Shown: positions 44,550 through 53,264, numbered from the stretch's first letter. The stretch: 64,000 nucleotides of DNA from Terriglobia bacterium (GCA_020073495.1 JAIQFD010000001.1:496001-560000); one strand, 5' to 3'. Numbers and translations: made by a program. The notes: generated by a model from the sequence alone, not told the origin.

Positions 44550-44758
44550 GTATTGGCGGTCGCGCAGTCATAGTCCGCAGTCCTACCGTGGTAGGTGGGC
44601 GAGAGTTTTGAGGTGGCAGGACCCGCGTGGGAGCGCGGGCGGGTTGAACCAGGGGGAGTAGGCATCCTGCGCCGTGCCGGAGCTGGGGCATATCTGGCCT
44701 GAGGTGCGGCTCCAGCAGCGTGGACGGCGGGGGAACACGGGCACAAGGAAGGTTTCCC

Positions 44759-45079
44759 ATGGAATTCCAGGACAAGATTCTGAAATGCGTGGACTGCGGC
44801 GCCGAATTCGTCTTTACAGCCGGGGAACAACTCTTCTTCCACGACAAACAATTCAAAAACGAACCTAAGCGGTGCAAACCGTGTAAGGCGAAACGGGCCT
44901 CGACGCTGGGCAGTCAGGTCAGCGCCGGCGGCGGCAATTCGTTCAACAAGGTGGAGACCCGCACAACCTGTTCACAGTGCGGGAAAGACACGACCGTCCC
45001 GTTCAAGCCCACCCAGGGACGGCCGGTGTTCTGCCGCGAGTGCTTCCAGTCGCGGCGTGCGTCGCCGGCCAGCGCGTAA
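44759..45079 (+). CDS. Zinc-ribbon protein (zf-trcl/CxxC-type)
   Basis: A 106-residue protein with two zinc ribbons: CVDCGAEFVFTAGEQLFF and CKPC near residues 10-42, and CSQCGKDTTVPF with CREC near residues 75-100. The N-terminal part matches the probable zinc-binding domain zf-trcl. AAGGAAGG precedes the ATG. Likely a small nucleic-acid or protein-binding factor; role unknown. Confidence 0.8.
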   Translation: MEFQDKILKCVDCGAEFVFTAGEQLFFHDKQFKNEPKRCKPCKAKRASTLGSQVSAGGGNSFNKVETRTTCSQCGKDTTVPFKPTQGRPVFCRECFQSRRASPASA

Positions 45080-45265
45080 GCGCCTCGCCCGGATCACAGA
45101 CCCCCGAAACAAAGTGGATGTGTGTCCCCTCGCACGCGGAGGTGCGGGAGCGGTTTCCGTCAGGACAGGAACGGCATGGGCGACCCCGCCGCGGGACGAA
45201 AATCGTGCGCCGACGCAGCCGGTGGCGCGTCTGTCGTCCCGAATGAACCCCGATCCCGCGGTTGT

Positions 45266-45271
45266 TATAAT
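45266..45271 (+). promoter_or_regulatory. TATAAT -10 box at the mtaB start
   Basis: A consensus TATAAT ends 6 nt before the GTG at 45278, the position expected for a leaderless start. No good -35 is visible. Confidence 0.45.
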
Positions 45272-45277
45272 GCGGTG

Positions 45278-46606
45278 GTGGCGACGTTCTATGTGGAGAA
45301 TTTCGGCTGCCGGGCGACCCAGGCCGATGGCGCGGCCATCGCGCAGCAATTGGTCCAGCGCGGGCTGAGACGGGCGGAAAATCCCCAGGACGCCCAAGTG
45401 GTCGTGCTGAACACCTGCACCGTGACGTCGGCGGCCGATCACGACGCGCGGGCGGCCATCCGGCGGATCCACCGGCAGAACCCGGAGTGCAAGATCCTGG
45501 TCACAGGTTGCTACGCGCAGCGCGCGCCCGAGGAGATCGTTTCCCTGCCCGGAGTGGCCTGGGTGGTGGGAAACTCGCACAAACATCAGGTAGCGGAGAT
45601 TGCGGCGCAGCAGCCGGCGGAGTTTGTCCCCGTGGAGACGCTGGCCGCACCAGAGGCGGTGCAGGTCGTGGGCGACATCTTCGCCCACACCGAGCTGATG
45701 GCGGCGCCGGTGTTCGAGGTGAACAGCGCCTCGGAAAAAACCCGGCCCAACCTCAAGGTCCAGGACGGCTGCGACAACCGGTGCTCGTTCTGCATCATCC
45801 CTTTCGTGCGCGGGCAGAGCCGCTCGCTCCAGCTGGACGAAGTGCTGCGCGAGATGAATGGGCTGGTGGCGGCGGGATTCCGCGAGGTGGTGATCTCGGG
45901 CATCAATCTGGGACGATGGGGGCGGGACCTCGACCGGCCACAGCGTTTCGAGCAACTGGTGCGGGCGCTCGTGGAGAAGACCGGCATCGAGCGTCTGCGG
46001 ATCAGCTCGGTGGAGCCCATGGATTGGAGCGACGAGCTGATCGAGCTGGTGGCCGGCTCGCCGCGCATCGCCAAGCACGCGCACGTGCCCCTGCAATCGG
46101 GATCGGACCGGATCCTGCGGCTGATGCACCGCAAGTACCGGCCGTGGCATTACGCGGCGAAGATCCGAAAGATCCGGCGGGCCATGCCGACGGCGGCGAT
46201 CGGGGCCGACGTGATGGTCGGATTCCCGGGCGAGACGGACGCGGACTTCGAAGAGAACCGCCGCTTTATCGCTTCCCTGCCCTTCACCTACCTGCACGTC
46301 TTCACTTACTCGGCGCGGCCGGGGACGCCGTCGGCGAAGATGCCGGAGCGGGTGCTGAACACGGTCAAGCGGGAGCGCAACCGCATACTGCGCGAGCTGG
46401 CAGCGGAGAAGAAGAGAGTCTTCATGGAGGGGTTCGTCGGTAAGACGCTGTCCACTATCACGCTGAACCTGTACGACGGCGATTATACGGAGACGCTGAG
46501 CGACAACTACCTGAAGCTGATGCTGCGCGGACGGCACGGGGCCAACCAGATGGTGGAAGCAAGGGTCGAAAGTTTGCGCAACGACCACCTGATCGGCGCG
46601 GTGTAG
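45278..46606 (+). CDS. mtaB: tRNA threonylcarbamoyladenosine methylthiotransferase, MtaB-like
   Basis: A radical SAM methylthiotransferase of 442 residues that adds a methylthio group to t6A37 of tRNA. It has the N-terminal UPF0004 domain with three cysteines (ENFGCRATQ, LNTCTVTS, VTGCYAQR), the radical SAM motif CDNRCSFCIIPF and the GFPGETDADFEE segment. MtaB rather than MiaB is preferred from the GCRATQADG start and lack of a long TRAM tail. The GTG at 45278 sits right behind a TATAAT box; a longer frame from 45122 has no conserved residues. Confidence 0.88.
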   Translation: MATFYVENFGCRATQADGAAIAQQLVQRGLRRAENPQDAQVVVLNTCTVTSAADHDARAAIRRIHRQNPECKILVTGCYAQRAPEEIVSLPGVAWVVGNSHKHQVAEIAAQQPAEFVPVETLAAPEAVQVVGDIFAHTELMAAPVFEVNSASEKTRPNLKVQDGCDNRCSFCIIPFVRGQSRSLQLDEVLREMNGLVAAGFREVVISGINLGRWGRDLDRPQRFEQLVRALVEKTGIERLRISSVEPMDWSDELIELVAGSPRIAKHAHVPLQSGSDRILRLMHRKYRPWHYAAKIRKIRRAMPTAAIGADVMVGFPGETDADFEENRRFIASLPFTYLHVFTYSARPGTPSAKMPERVLNTVKRERNRILRELAAEKKRVFMEGFVGKTLSTITLNLYDGDYTETLSDNYLKLMLRGRHGANQMVEARVESLRNDHLIGAV

Positions 46607-46734
46607 GCTTTTGCCAGGTGCTGTCGCACCCTGGATCACGGACCTGCGCTCGCGCCGCGGCTGTGTCGCGCCCGCTTCCTAGGTTATAATCTCTGGGCCG
46701 CTGGGCACTTTTCTGAATTCCCGGGGAGGATCGT

Positions 46735-47250
46735 ATCGACAAACGTTTTATCCGCACCAACGAGCGCATCCGCGCGAAAGAGATCCGCGTGATCGACGCA
46801 GAAGGCCAACAACTCGGCATCATGCCGCCTTTCGAAGCGCTCAAGAAAGCCCGGGAACAAAACCTAGACCTGGTAGAGATCTCGCCGACGGCGCAGCCGC
46901 CGGTGTGCCGCATCATGGACTACGGCAAGTTTCTCTACGAGCAGGAGAAGAAAGAGCGCGCGGCCAAGAAGCACCAGAAGGTGATCACGGTCAAGGAAGT
47001 GAAGTTCCGCATCAACGTGGATGAGCACGACTACGAGTTCAAGAAAAACCACGTGCTGCGATTCCTGGACGACGGCGACAAGGTGAAGGCCACCATCTTC
47101 TTCCGCGGGCGGGAGATGACGCACACCAACCTGGGCCGCCAAATCCTGGACCGGCTGATCAAGGACATCGGCGACAAGGGGATCGTGGAGTTCCGGCCGC
47201 GCATGGAAGGCAACACGCTGCACGCCATCCTGGCGCCGAAGAAGACTTAG
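46735..47250 (+). CDS. infC: Translation initiation factor IF-3, ATC start
   Basis: IF-3 keeps the 30S subunit free and checks the start codon. The 171-residue protein begins IDKRFIRTNERIRAKEIRVI, the normal family start, but the first codon is ATC with GGGGAGGA only 4 nt upstream. No ATG or GTG exists between the ribosome site and this point; the first GTG (46789) would remove 18 conserved residues. E. coli infC starts with AUU, which lets IF-3 limit its own synthesis. First gene of infC-rpmI-rplT. Confidence 0.93.
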   Translation: MDKRFIRTNERIRAKEIRVIDAEGQQLGIMPPFEALKKAREQNLDLVEISPTAQPPVCRIMDYGKFLYEQEKKERAAKKHQKVITVKEVKFRINVDEHDYEFKKNHVLRFLDDGDKVKATIFFRGREMTHTNLGRQILDRLIKDIGDKGIVEFRPRMEGNTLHAILAPKKT

Positions 47251-47386
47251 TCCCTCGCCGAAAACCCGAGTGACAAGGTAAAATAAGAGATTCGTCCCGA
47301 GCTGCGGAAGTGTGCCGGGGTGAAGGTCTGCGGAAAAGCAGGTCCCTCACGGTTGAAACCGTTCGGGATGACACTGGAATAGAAAA
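47251..47386 (+). other. infC-rpmI gap with degenerate repeat
   Basis: A 136-nt gap within the operon. It contains ACGGTTGAAACCGT and GGGATGACAC, which looks like a worn family-B repeat. An L20-type leader was looked for but not recognised. Confidence 0.35.
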
Positions 47387-47581
47387 ATGCCGAAACTGAA
47401 GACACACAGCGGAGCCGCCAAGCGGTTCAAGAAGACGGGGACGGGGAAGATCAAGCGCGGACACGCTTTCAAGCGCCACATCCTGACCTCGAAAGGCACC
47501 AAGCGCAAGCGCCAGCTCGACACCGACACCCTGGTCGATCCGGCCGATGCGCGCAAGATCAAGCGGATGATCCCGTACTAG
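47387..47581 (+). CDS. rpmI: 50S ribosomal protein L35
   Basis: A 64-residue, very basic large-subunit protein. The start [20 protein letters not shown] and the [14 protein letters not shown] block are typical. It lies between infC and rplT, its usual place. Confidence 0.97.
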   Translation: MPKLKTHSGAAKRFKKTGTGKIKRGHAFKRHILTSKGTKRKRQLDTDTLVDPADARKIKRMIPY

Positions 47582-47603
47582 TAGCTGGTAGCTGGTAGCT
47601 GGG
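47581..47603. repeat. TAGCTGGTAGCTGG words
   Basis: AGTAGCTGGTAGCTGGTAGC directly follows the rpmI stop codon. Confidence 0.6.
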
Positions 47604-47657
47604 AAGAACGCGTGTGAAGAGGCTGCAACTCCTGCCTCCAGCCGCGAGAACGAAGAG

Positions 47658-47684
47658 GACAGCCGAGGGCAGCTGTCCCACACA
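47658..47684 (+). repeat. Family-C palindrome between rpmI and rplT
   Basis: GGACAGC-CGAGGGCA-GCTGTCC followed by CACAC. The same unit is found inside aspS and mutL. Confidence 0.7.
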
Positions 47685-47703
47685 GACAAAAAAGGAGAAG
47701 CAG

Positions 47704-48063
47704 ATGCCTCGCGTCAAACGTGGGACCAAGCGGCGCGCCAAGCGGAAAAAGATATTGGAGCGCGCGTCCGGATATTTCCTGACAAAATCGAAACTCTACC
47801 GCTCCGCCAAAGAGAGCGTGGAGCGGGCGCTGAAGTTCGCCTATTCAGGGCGGAAGCAGAAGAAGCGCCAGTACCGGTCCATCTGGATCGTGCGCATCGG
47901 CGCCGCCGCCAAGCAGAACGGGATGAGCTATTCGCAGTTCATCAACGGGCTGAAGAAGAGCGGCGTGGAGCTGGACCGCAAGATCCTGGCCGACATCGCG
48001 ACCAGGGACGCCGCGGCGTTCAAGAGCCTGACCGAGCAGGCGAAGGCAGCGTTGGCGTCGTAG
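47704..48063 (+). CDS. rplT: 50S ribosomal protein L20
   Basis: A 119-residue large-subunit protein needed for 50S assembly. The family start [20 protein letters not shown] and the block [20 protein letters not shown] are clear. GGAG lies 9 nt before the ATG at 47704. The gap from rpmI (122 nt) carries two types of repeats. Confidence 0.97.
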   Translation: MPRVKRGTKRRAKRKKILERASGYFLTKSKLYRSAKESVERALKFAYSGRKQKKRQYRSIWIVRIGAAAKQNGMSYSQFINGLKKSGVELDRKILADIATRDAAAFKSLTEQAKAALAS

Positions 48064-48065
48064 CC

Positions 48066-48133
48066 GCCAGCTTCTAGCTGCTAGCCTCTAGCTTCTAGCT
48101 TTCACAATCAGCACTTGGCAGTTAGCATTTGGC
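48066..48133. repeat. TAGCT words after rplT
   Basis: CTTCTAGCTGCTAGCCTCTA and related TAGCTTC words, then GCACTTGGCAGTTAGCATTT. The AGCT core makes the run self-complementary. Confidence 0.6.
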
Positions 48134-48141
48134 CGGGGGAT

Positions 48142-48232
48142 GGCGTGGCCTAAAGCCCGCGCTTCCCTCAGCGGCTAAAGCCGGTTTCGTTCTTGGCTTG
48201 TACGGCACGGCTGAAGCCGTGCCCCTTCCCGA
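48142..48232 (-). repeat. Family-A REP between rplT and pheS
   Basis: On the minus strand: hairpin GGCACGGC-TTCA-GCCGTGCC (plus-strand 48204-48223), a spacer, GGCTTTAGCCGCTGAGGGA and then GCGGGCTTTAGGCC. CCCGATAAG follows as it does after the element at 1.8 kb. Confidence 0.75.
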
Positions 48233-48265
48233 TAAGTTTCTGACGTAAGCCGCCGGAAAGGCGCA

Positions 48266-49381
48266 GTGGACAGGGACTTGTACACTGTTCAAAAACTCGC
48301 GGATTTCTCGCCCACCGCGCTGGAGAAGGCGGTGCGGGAGCTGCTCGCGGCGCTGGAGAGCGAGGCGGCGCAGGTTACGTCCGAGGCGGCCTGGAAAGAA
48401 TTCCGTGACCGCTGGATGGCGCGCAAGAACGGCATCCTCACCCAGGTCAACGACCTGTGGCTGAAGGCCGCGCCGGGGCCGCAGAAGCGCGATGTCGGGC
48501 AGAGAGTCAACGAACTGAAGACGAAGGTCGAGGCCTCGGTCGAGGCGGCGCAGGCGCGTGCCTCGGGCGCGGGCAGCGCGTCACGGCTGCAGCAGGAGCG
48601 TGTGGACGTCACGCTGCCCGGCATCCGACGGCCGCTGGGGGCCGAGCACCCGGTCATCAAGACCATGCACGAGATCGTGCAAGTCTTCAAGAACCTGGGC
48701 TACTCCATCGGCGAAGGCCCAGAGATCGAGACCGATTACTACAACTTCGAGTCGCTGAACTTTCCGCCCAACCATCCGGCGCGCGACACGCAGGACACGG
48801 TGTTCATCGCCGGGCAGGAGCAGAAGCCGCAGCGCGACCGCCTGCTGCTGCGCACCCACACCTCGCCGGTGCAGGTGCGGTACATGGAGAAGAACCCGCC
48901 GCCGATCCGCGTGGTCATCCCCGGCAAGGTGCACCGCAGCGACACGCCCGACGCAACGCACTACCCGATCTTCCACCAGGTCGAGGGGCTGGCGGTGGAC
49001 ACCAACATCACCTTCGGCGACTTGAAGGGCACGCTTGACCACGCCATGAAGGCGCTGTTCGGCTCGGCGATGAAGACGCGCTTCTTCCCCTCGTTCTTCC
49101 CCTTCACCGAGCCCAGCGCGGACGTGGCGGTCACCTGCTTCGTCTGCGGCGGCAAGGGCTGCCGGGTGTGCAAGATGAGCGGATGGATCGAGCTGCTGGG
49201 CTGCGGCATGGTAGACCCCAACGTCTTCGAGTTCGTGAAATCGAACGGCTACCACCCGAAGAAAGTCTCCGGCTTCGCCTTCGGCATGGGTGTGGAGCGC
49301 ATCGCGATGGCAAAGTACGGGATCGGGGATATCCAGTTGCTGTTCAGCGGAGACGTGCGGTTTTTGGAGCAGTTCGCGTGA
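48266..49381 (+). CDS. pheS: Phenylalanyl-tRNA synthetase alpha subunit
   Basis: Catalytic alpha subunit (371 residues) of the alpha2-beta2 enzyme that charges tRNA-Phe. It has an N-terminal coiled coil, then HPVIKTMHEIVQVFKNLGYS, motif 2 (HRSDTPDATHYPIFHQVEGL) and motif 3 (GFAFGMGVERIAMAKYGI). A CFVCGGKGCRVCKMSGWIEL stretch, seen in many bacterial PheS, may bind zinc. The start is GTG with GGAAAGG upstream. pheT follows. Confidence 0.96.
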   Translation: MDRDLYTVQKLADFSPTALEKAVRELLAALESEAAQVTSEAAWKEFRDRWMARKNGILTQVNDLWLKAAPGPQKRDVGQRVNELKTKVEASVEAAQARASGAGSASRLQQERVDVTLPGIRRPLGAEHPVIKTMHEIVQVFKNLGYSIGEGPEIETDYYNFESLNFPPNHPARDTQDTVFIAGQEQKPQRDRLLLRTHTSPVQVRYMEKNPPPIRVVIPGKVHRSDTPDATHYPIFHQVEGLAVDTNITFGDLKGTLDHAMKALFGSAMKTRFFPSFFPFTEPSADVAVTCFVCGGKGCRVCKMSGWIELLGCGMVDPNVFEFVKSNGYHPKKVSGFAFGMGVERIAMAKYGIGDIQLLFSGDVRFLEQFA

Positions 49382-49387
49382 TTTCTT

Positions 49388-49457
49388 ACCGCAGAGATCG
49401 CAGAGACCGCGGAGGTTTTGAATTGTTTTTCTCTGCGACCTCGGCGTTCTCTGCGGT
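49388..49457. repeat. Nested inverted repeat of CGCAGAGA words between pheS and pheT
   Basis: Outer arms ACCGCAGAGA (49388-49397) and TCTCTGCGGT (49448-49457); inner arms CGCAGAGA (49399-49406) and TCTCTGCG (49430-49437). The loop contains GTTTTT. It could fold into a large hairpin in the pheST message. Confidence 0.75.
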
Positions 49458-49469
49458 GGAACGGTTGTC

Positions 49470-51494
49470 GTGAAGATCTCGCCCAAATGGCTGCGCGAGT
49501 CCGTTGACCTGAAGAAGGTCGATCTGCGCACGCTTGCCACCGACCTCACGATGGCGGGAACGTCGGTGGAGTCGGTTTCGGGTGAGGGTGATGCGATCAT
49601 CTTCGAAATGGAGATCACCACCAATCGCCCCGACTGCATGAACCACTATGGTGTGGCGCGGGAGTGCTCGGCCATCTACGACCTGGACCTGAAGCCGCTC
49701 GAGGCCAAGCTCCCGGCGGCGAAGGGCAGCGCGGAGTTCAAGATCGAGATCGAGGACCCGCAGGGCTGCGCGCGGTACACGGCGCGCGTGATCCGGAATG
49801 TCACGATCAAAGCTTCGCCGGCTCACATCCAGCGGCGGCTGGAATCCATGGACGCGCGGCCCATCAACAACGCCGCCGATGCCACCAACTACAACCTGAT
49901 CGAGATGGGCCACCCCACGCACGCCTTCGACCTCGACCTGCTGGAGGGCGGCAAGATCGTGATCCGGCGGGCTCGCGACGGCGAATTCCTGAAAACGCTG
50001 GACGGGGTCGGCCGCACGCTGACCAAAGATGACGTGGTGATCGCCGACGCCAAGAAGGCGGTCGCGCTGGCCGGCGTGATGGGCGGCGCCGACACCATGA
50101 TCACGGAGAAGACCAAAAACGTGCTGATCGAGTCAGCGTGGTTCGATCCGGCGTCGATCCGGGCGACCGCCAAGCGCCACGGCATGCACACCGACGCCTC
50201 GCACCGCTTCGAGCGCGGCGCCGACTGGGGCGCGACGCCGCTGGCCTGTTCGCTGGTGGCGCAGCACATCCTGGAGTGGGGCGGCGGCGAATTGGAGGGC
50301 GGCGAGATCGACGCAGCGGCGCGCAGCCTGGCGCGCCAGCCCATCCAGGAGGACCGCAGCGAGGTGCGCCGCATCCTCGGGCAGGACGTCCCCGACATCG
50401 AGCGCATCCTGAGCCGACTGGGATTCGGTGTGATGCCCGCGGGCGACGGCTTCGCGGTCACCATCCCCACCTGGCGGCTGGACGTGGAGCGCGAGATCGA
50501 CGTCATCGAGGAGATCGCGCGCATCCACGGCTACGACAAATTTCCCAACACGCTGCCCTCGTTCTCCGGCGGGGTGATCGAGTTGCCCGAGGCGGCGCGC
50601 GACGGTGCTACTCGCACGGCGCTGCTTGCCCTTGGTTACAACGAAGCTCTTTCAGTCACATTCATCTCGCATGCGGACGCGAAGGCGTTCTCGCCGGCCA
50701 GCGCGGTCGAGCTGAAGAATCCGCTGAACGAAGAGATGTCGGTCATGCGGACATCGCTGGCGCCCAGCATGCTCAACATGCTGGCCTATAACCTCAACCA
50801 CGGCAGCGATAATGTGCGCCTGTTCGAGGCCGGCTTTGTGTACGAGATGGCCAGCGGCAAGACCGAGGAGCGCAAGCAGATCTCCATGGGCGCAACCGGG
50901 ATGGCCGAGCCGCCGAACGTGCATGAGAAGGCGCGTCCGTACTCCTTCTTCGACCTCAAGGGCGACGTGGAGACACTGCTGTCGGAGTTCCAGCACAACA
51001 ATCTTTACTTCGACGCCGGCACGACCGACTACTACCATCCGGGGCGCTCGGCGCGTGCGGTGATGGACGGCGCCACCGTGGCGCGCTTTGGGCAGATCCA
51101 TCCCGAGGTAGCCGCGGCACGCAAGATCAAGCAGGATGTGTTTCTGGCGGAGATCTATCTCGACCGGCTCTACGCGCACCCGCTGCGCGAGGCGCGCTAC
51201 CAGCCGCTGTCGAAGTTTCCGGCTGTCGAACGCGATTTCTCCTTCCTGATGGACGACACGGTGAAGTGGGAGAATATCCGCGGCGCGGTCGAGGCGTTGA
51301 AGCTGGGCGACCTGCGCAGCTTCGCGCCGGCAGAGATCTTCCGCGGGGGCGCGGTGCCAGCGGGCAAGTATTCCATCCTGATGCGGGCGACCTTCCAGTC
51401 CACGGAGCGCACCCTGCGCGACGACGAGGTCGCGGCCTGGTCGCAGAAGATCATCAAGGTGCTGCAAGGTCAAGGCGGAACGCTGAGAGCGTAG
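49470..51494 (+). CDS. pheT: Phenylalanyl-tRNA synthetase beta subunit
   Basis: The 674-residue beta subunit, which carries the tRNA-binding and editing modules. The start MKISPKWLRESVDL, ITTNRPDCMNHYGVARE, the B3/B4 editing region (about residues 190-370) and the C-terminal anticodon-binding-like domain (YQPLSKFPAVERDFSFLMDD) are present. The N-terminal EMAP-like tRNA-binding domain is missing, as in the shorter class of PheT. The start is GTG, right after a large hairpin. Confidence 0.95.
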   Translation: MKISPKWLRESVDLKKVDLRTLATDLTMAGTSVESVSGEGDAIIFEMEITTNRPDCMNHYGVARECSAIYDLDLKPLEAKLPAAKGSAEFKIEIEDPQGCARYTARVIRNVTIKASPAHIQRRLESMDARPINNAADATNYNLIEMGHPTHAFDLDLLEGGKIVIRRARDGEFLKTLDGVGRTLTKDDVVIADAKKAVALAGVMGGADTMITEKTKNVLIESAWFDPASIRATAKRHGMHTDASHRFERGADWGATPLACSLVAQHILEWGGGELEGGEIDAAARSLARQPIQEDRSEVRRILGQDVPDIERILSRLGFGVMPAGDGFAVTIPTWRLDVEREIDVIEEIARIHGYDKFPNTLPSFSGGVIELPEAARDGATRTALLALGYNEALSVTFISHADAKAFSPASAVELKNPLNEEMSVMRTSLAPSMLNMLAYNLNHGSDNVRLFEAGFVYEMASGKTEERKQISMGATGMAEPPNVHEKARPYSFFDLKGDVETLLSEFQHNNLYFDAGTTDYYHPGRSARAVMDGATVARFGQIHPEVAAARKIKQDVFLAEIYLDRLYAHPLREARYQPLSKFPAVERDFSFLMDDTVKWENIRGAVEALKLGDLRSFAPAEIFRGGAVPAGKYSILMRATFQSTERTLRDDEVAAWSQKIIKVLQGQGGTLRA

Positions 51495-51511
51495 GCGTCG
51501 GCAAGAAACTC

Positions 51512-52159
51512 ATGTTCATCGGACATTTTGGCGTAGCGCTGGCGGCGAAGAAGTTCGCGCCGCGCACATCGCTCGGGACGCTGATTGTGGCCGCCGAATT
51601 TCTCGACGTGCTGTGGCCGGTGTTCCTGGTGGCCGGGGTGGAGCATGTACGTATTGCGCCGGGGATCACCAAGGTCAATCCGTTGGACTTCTACGATTAC
51701 CCGGTCAGCCACAGCTTGGTCGCGACGTCGGGCTGGGCGGCGGTCTTCGCCTTACTCTATTTCGCGCTGCGAAAGTACAAAGCGGGAGCGCTGGTCTGCG
51801 GCGCGCTGGTGCTCAGCCATTGGTTCCTCGACGCGCTGGTGCACCGGCCGGACTTGCCGGTTGGGCCGCGCGGGCCGTACGTCGGGCTGGGATTGTGGAA
51901 CTCGGTGGCGGCGAGCGTGGCGGCAGAGCTTGCACTTTTTGTGATCGGGCTGGCGCTCTATCTGGGCGTGAGCAAACCAATGGACGCAGCCGGAAGATGG
52001 GGATTCGGGTCGCTGTTCATCCTGTTGCTCGCCATCTGGGGCAACAGCCTCAACGGCACCCCGCCTCCGAATCTCAAGGTGCTGGAAATCATGACCTTTT
52101 CCCTGTGGCTCACTTTCGTGTGGGCATGGTGGGCGGACAAGCACCGAGTGATTGAGTAA
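51512..52159 (+). CDS. Integral membrane protein, possibly YdjM/DUF457-like
   Basis: A 215-residue protein with about six membrane helices. The start MFIGHFGVALAAKKFAPRTS with an early histidine and the SHWFLDALVHRPDLP segment look like the membrane-bound metal-dependent hydrolase group (YdjM/DUF457), but not all motifs are clear. It starts 18 nt after pheT. Function unknown. Confidence 0.6.
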   Translation: MFIGHFGVALAAKKFAPRTSLGTLIVAAEFLDVLWPVFLVAGVEHVRIAPGITKVNPLDFYDYPVSHSLVATSGWAAVFALLYFALRKYKAGALVCGALVLSHWFLDALVHRPDLPVGPRGPYVGLGLWNSVAASVAAELALFVIGLALYLGVSKPMDAAGRWGFGSLFILLLAIWGNSLNGTPPPNLKVLEIMTFSLWLTFVWAWWADKHRVIE

Positions 52160-52275
52160 TCGGGTGCTTGGGCGATTGGTCGGGGAGCTTTGTCGGAGTT
52201 GTGGATTTCCCGAGTGGCCGGATGCGCTATACTTTCGCTGCGCCAGCCGAAAATCCCAGAGGAGTCCCCGAAAGT

Positions 52276-52572
52276 ATGTCCGTCAAGGCGTTGCAGGAAG
52301 AAGCCCCACACGTCTCCGCCGATGATTTCCATGCCCTGGAAGAGAAGGTGTTCCGCACCATCGAACTGCTGAAGTCGGCGCGGGAGGCCAAGGCGGCGGT
52401 GGAGCGCGATGCGGACCGGTTGCGCCAGCAACTGGAAGACCGCGAGGAGCAGCTCGAAGCGCTGCGCAGCGAGGCCGTCGCTCTGCGCAAGGAGCGCGAA
52501 GAGGTACGTACCCGGGTAGAAAAGATGCTCCGCCAAATTGATGCATTGACGACGGACGATTCCGGGAGATAA
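52276..52572 (+). CDS. Coiled-coil protein, ZapB-like
   Basis: A 98-residue protein, nearly all coiled coil (residues 17-90, rich in E, R, K, L: LEEKVFRTIELLKSAREAKA, RLRQQLEDREEQLEALRSEA). It lies 77 nt upstream of zapA. The arrangement suggests a cell-division partner like ZapB, though sequence alone cannot prove it. The ATG at 52276 is preceded by AGAGGAG. Confidence 0.65.
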   Translation: MSVKALQEEAPHVSADDFHALEEKVFRTIELLKSAREAKAAVERDADRLRQQLEDREEQLEALRSEAVALRKEREEVRTRVEKMLRQIDALTTDDSGR

Positions 52573-52649
52573 TCAGCCCAAAGCCAGCCGAAGAAAGACC
52601 GGAAGGGGGCGGGAAACGCCTGTCCGGGATCAGGGTGAAAGGAGATTCG

Positions 52650-52961
52650 GTGAGCACAAAGCCGAATGGCGACGCAATCCGAGTTGAGATCTACGACCAA
52701 CCCTACAACCTGCGCGGTTCCGATCAGGAATACATCTTCAAGCTCGCCGAGTACGTGGACGGGAAGATGCGCGCGGTGGCGGGACAGACGCAGACCGTGG
52801 ACTCCCTGAGGCTGGCGGTCCTGGCGGCGCTGAATATCGCCGACGAATATCACATCCTGAAGCGCAAGTACGACGCCATCGCCAGCGAGTTCAACCAGCG
52901 GGCGCACAACCTGACCGACGCCCTGGACGAGGTCTTGCAGGACGGACGGCGGGCCGGCTAG
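52650..52961 (+). CDS. zapA: Cell division protein ZapA
   Basis: A 103-residue protein that cross-links FtsZ filaments at the division ring. The family block VRVEIYDQPYNLRGSDQEYI (seen here as IRVEIYDQPYNLRG) and AEYVDGKMRAVAGQTQTVDS with LRLAVLAALNIADEY are clear, followed by a coiled coil. The GTG at 52650 has AAAGGAG at good spacing; a GTG at 52635 would lie before it. Confidence 0.9.
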   Translation: MSTKPNGDAIRVEIYDQPYNLRGSDQEYIFKLAEYVDGKMRAVAGQTQTVDSLRLAVLAALNIADEYHILKRKYDAIASEFNQRAHNLTDALDEVLQDGRRAG

Positions 52962-53061
52962 TAGCACCTTGATTGCCAAGTTTTTACGCTGGGGCTCTTG
53001 CCAGCGGCCTGGGTTCTTCTCTAGCATCCAGGGTGAGGCCGGCCTGCAAAGTTTGTGTTTG

Positions 53062-53210
53062 CGGAAGCCGTTTTTTTGAACCAACACTTGGTGAACTGGG
53101 GGCTCGACTCGTAAAACGGTCCGGTGTGCGAAGCTCCGCCAGACGGAGATGCCTAAAGGATCGCGGCGGGTTCCCACCGTCGTAGACGGGTTCATCAAAC
53201 GGTGACGCAC
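53062..53210 (+). ncRNA. ssrS: Probable 6S RNA
   Basis: The RNA lies just downstream of zapA, the common place for 6S RNA. The ends pair: CCGTTT (53068-53073) with AAACGG (53197-53202) and TGAACC (53077-53082) with GGTTCA (53189-53194). The middle has ACCAACACTTGGTGAACTGG and the GC-rich hairpins needed for the central bubble (GCTCCGCC-AGACGGAG near 53133). 6S RNA binds RNA polymerase sigma-70 holoenzyme in stationary phase. The exact ends are estimates. Confidence 0.55.
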
Positions 53211-53237
53211 ACGGCCAAGCGGGTCGGCTGTTTGTGC
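53206..53237 (+). terminator. Possible hairpin after the 6S candidate
   Basis: GCACACGGCC pairs with GGCTGTTTGTGC around AAGCGGGTC. There is no U tract, so this is a weak call. Confidence 0.3.
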
Positions 53238-53264
53238 GTACTCGGTACTCAGTGCTCAGTGAGG
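53238..53264. repeat. AGTACT words upstream of lgt
   Basis: GTACTCGGTACTCAGTGCTC, the same word family as at 11.3, 30.2 and 56.4 kb. Confidence 0.6.

Noticed and set aside
47251-47386. Ribosomal-protein L20 leader
   Set aside because: No pattern of the known L20 leaders could be recognised; the gap has a worn REP instead.
48233-48265. T-box or attenuator before pheS (and likewise before hisS and aspS)
   Set aside because: The leaders are short or filled with REPs, and no T-box sequence (TGGNACC-type) or leader peptide was seen.
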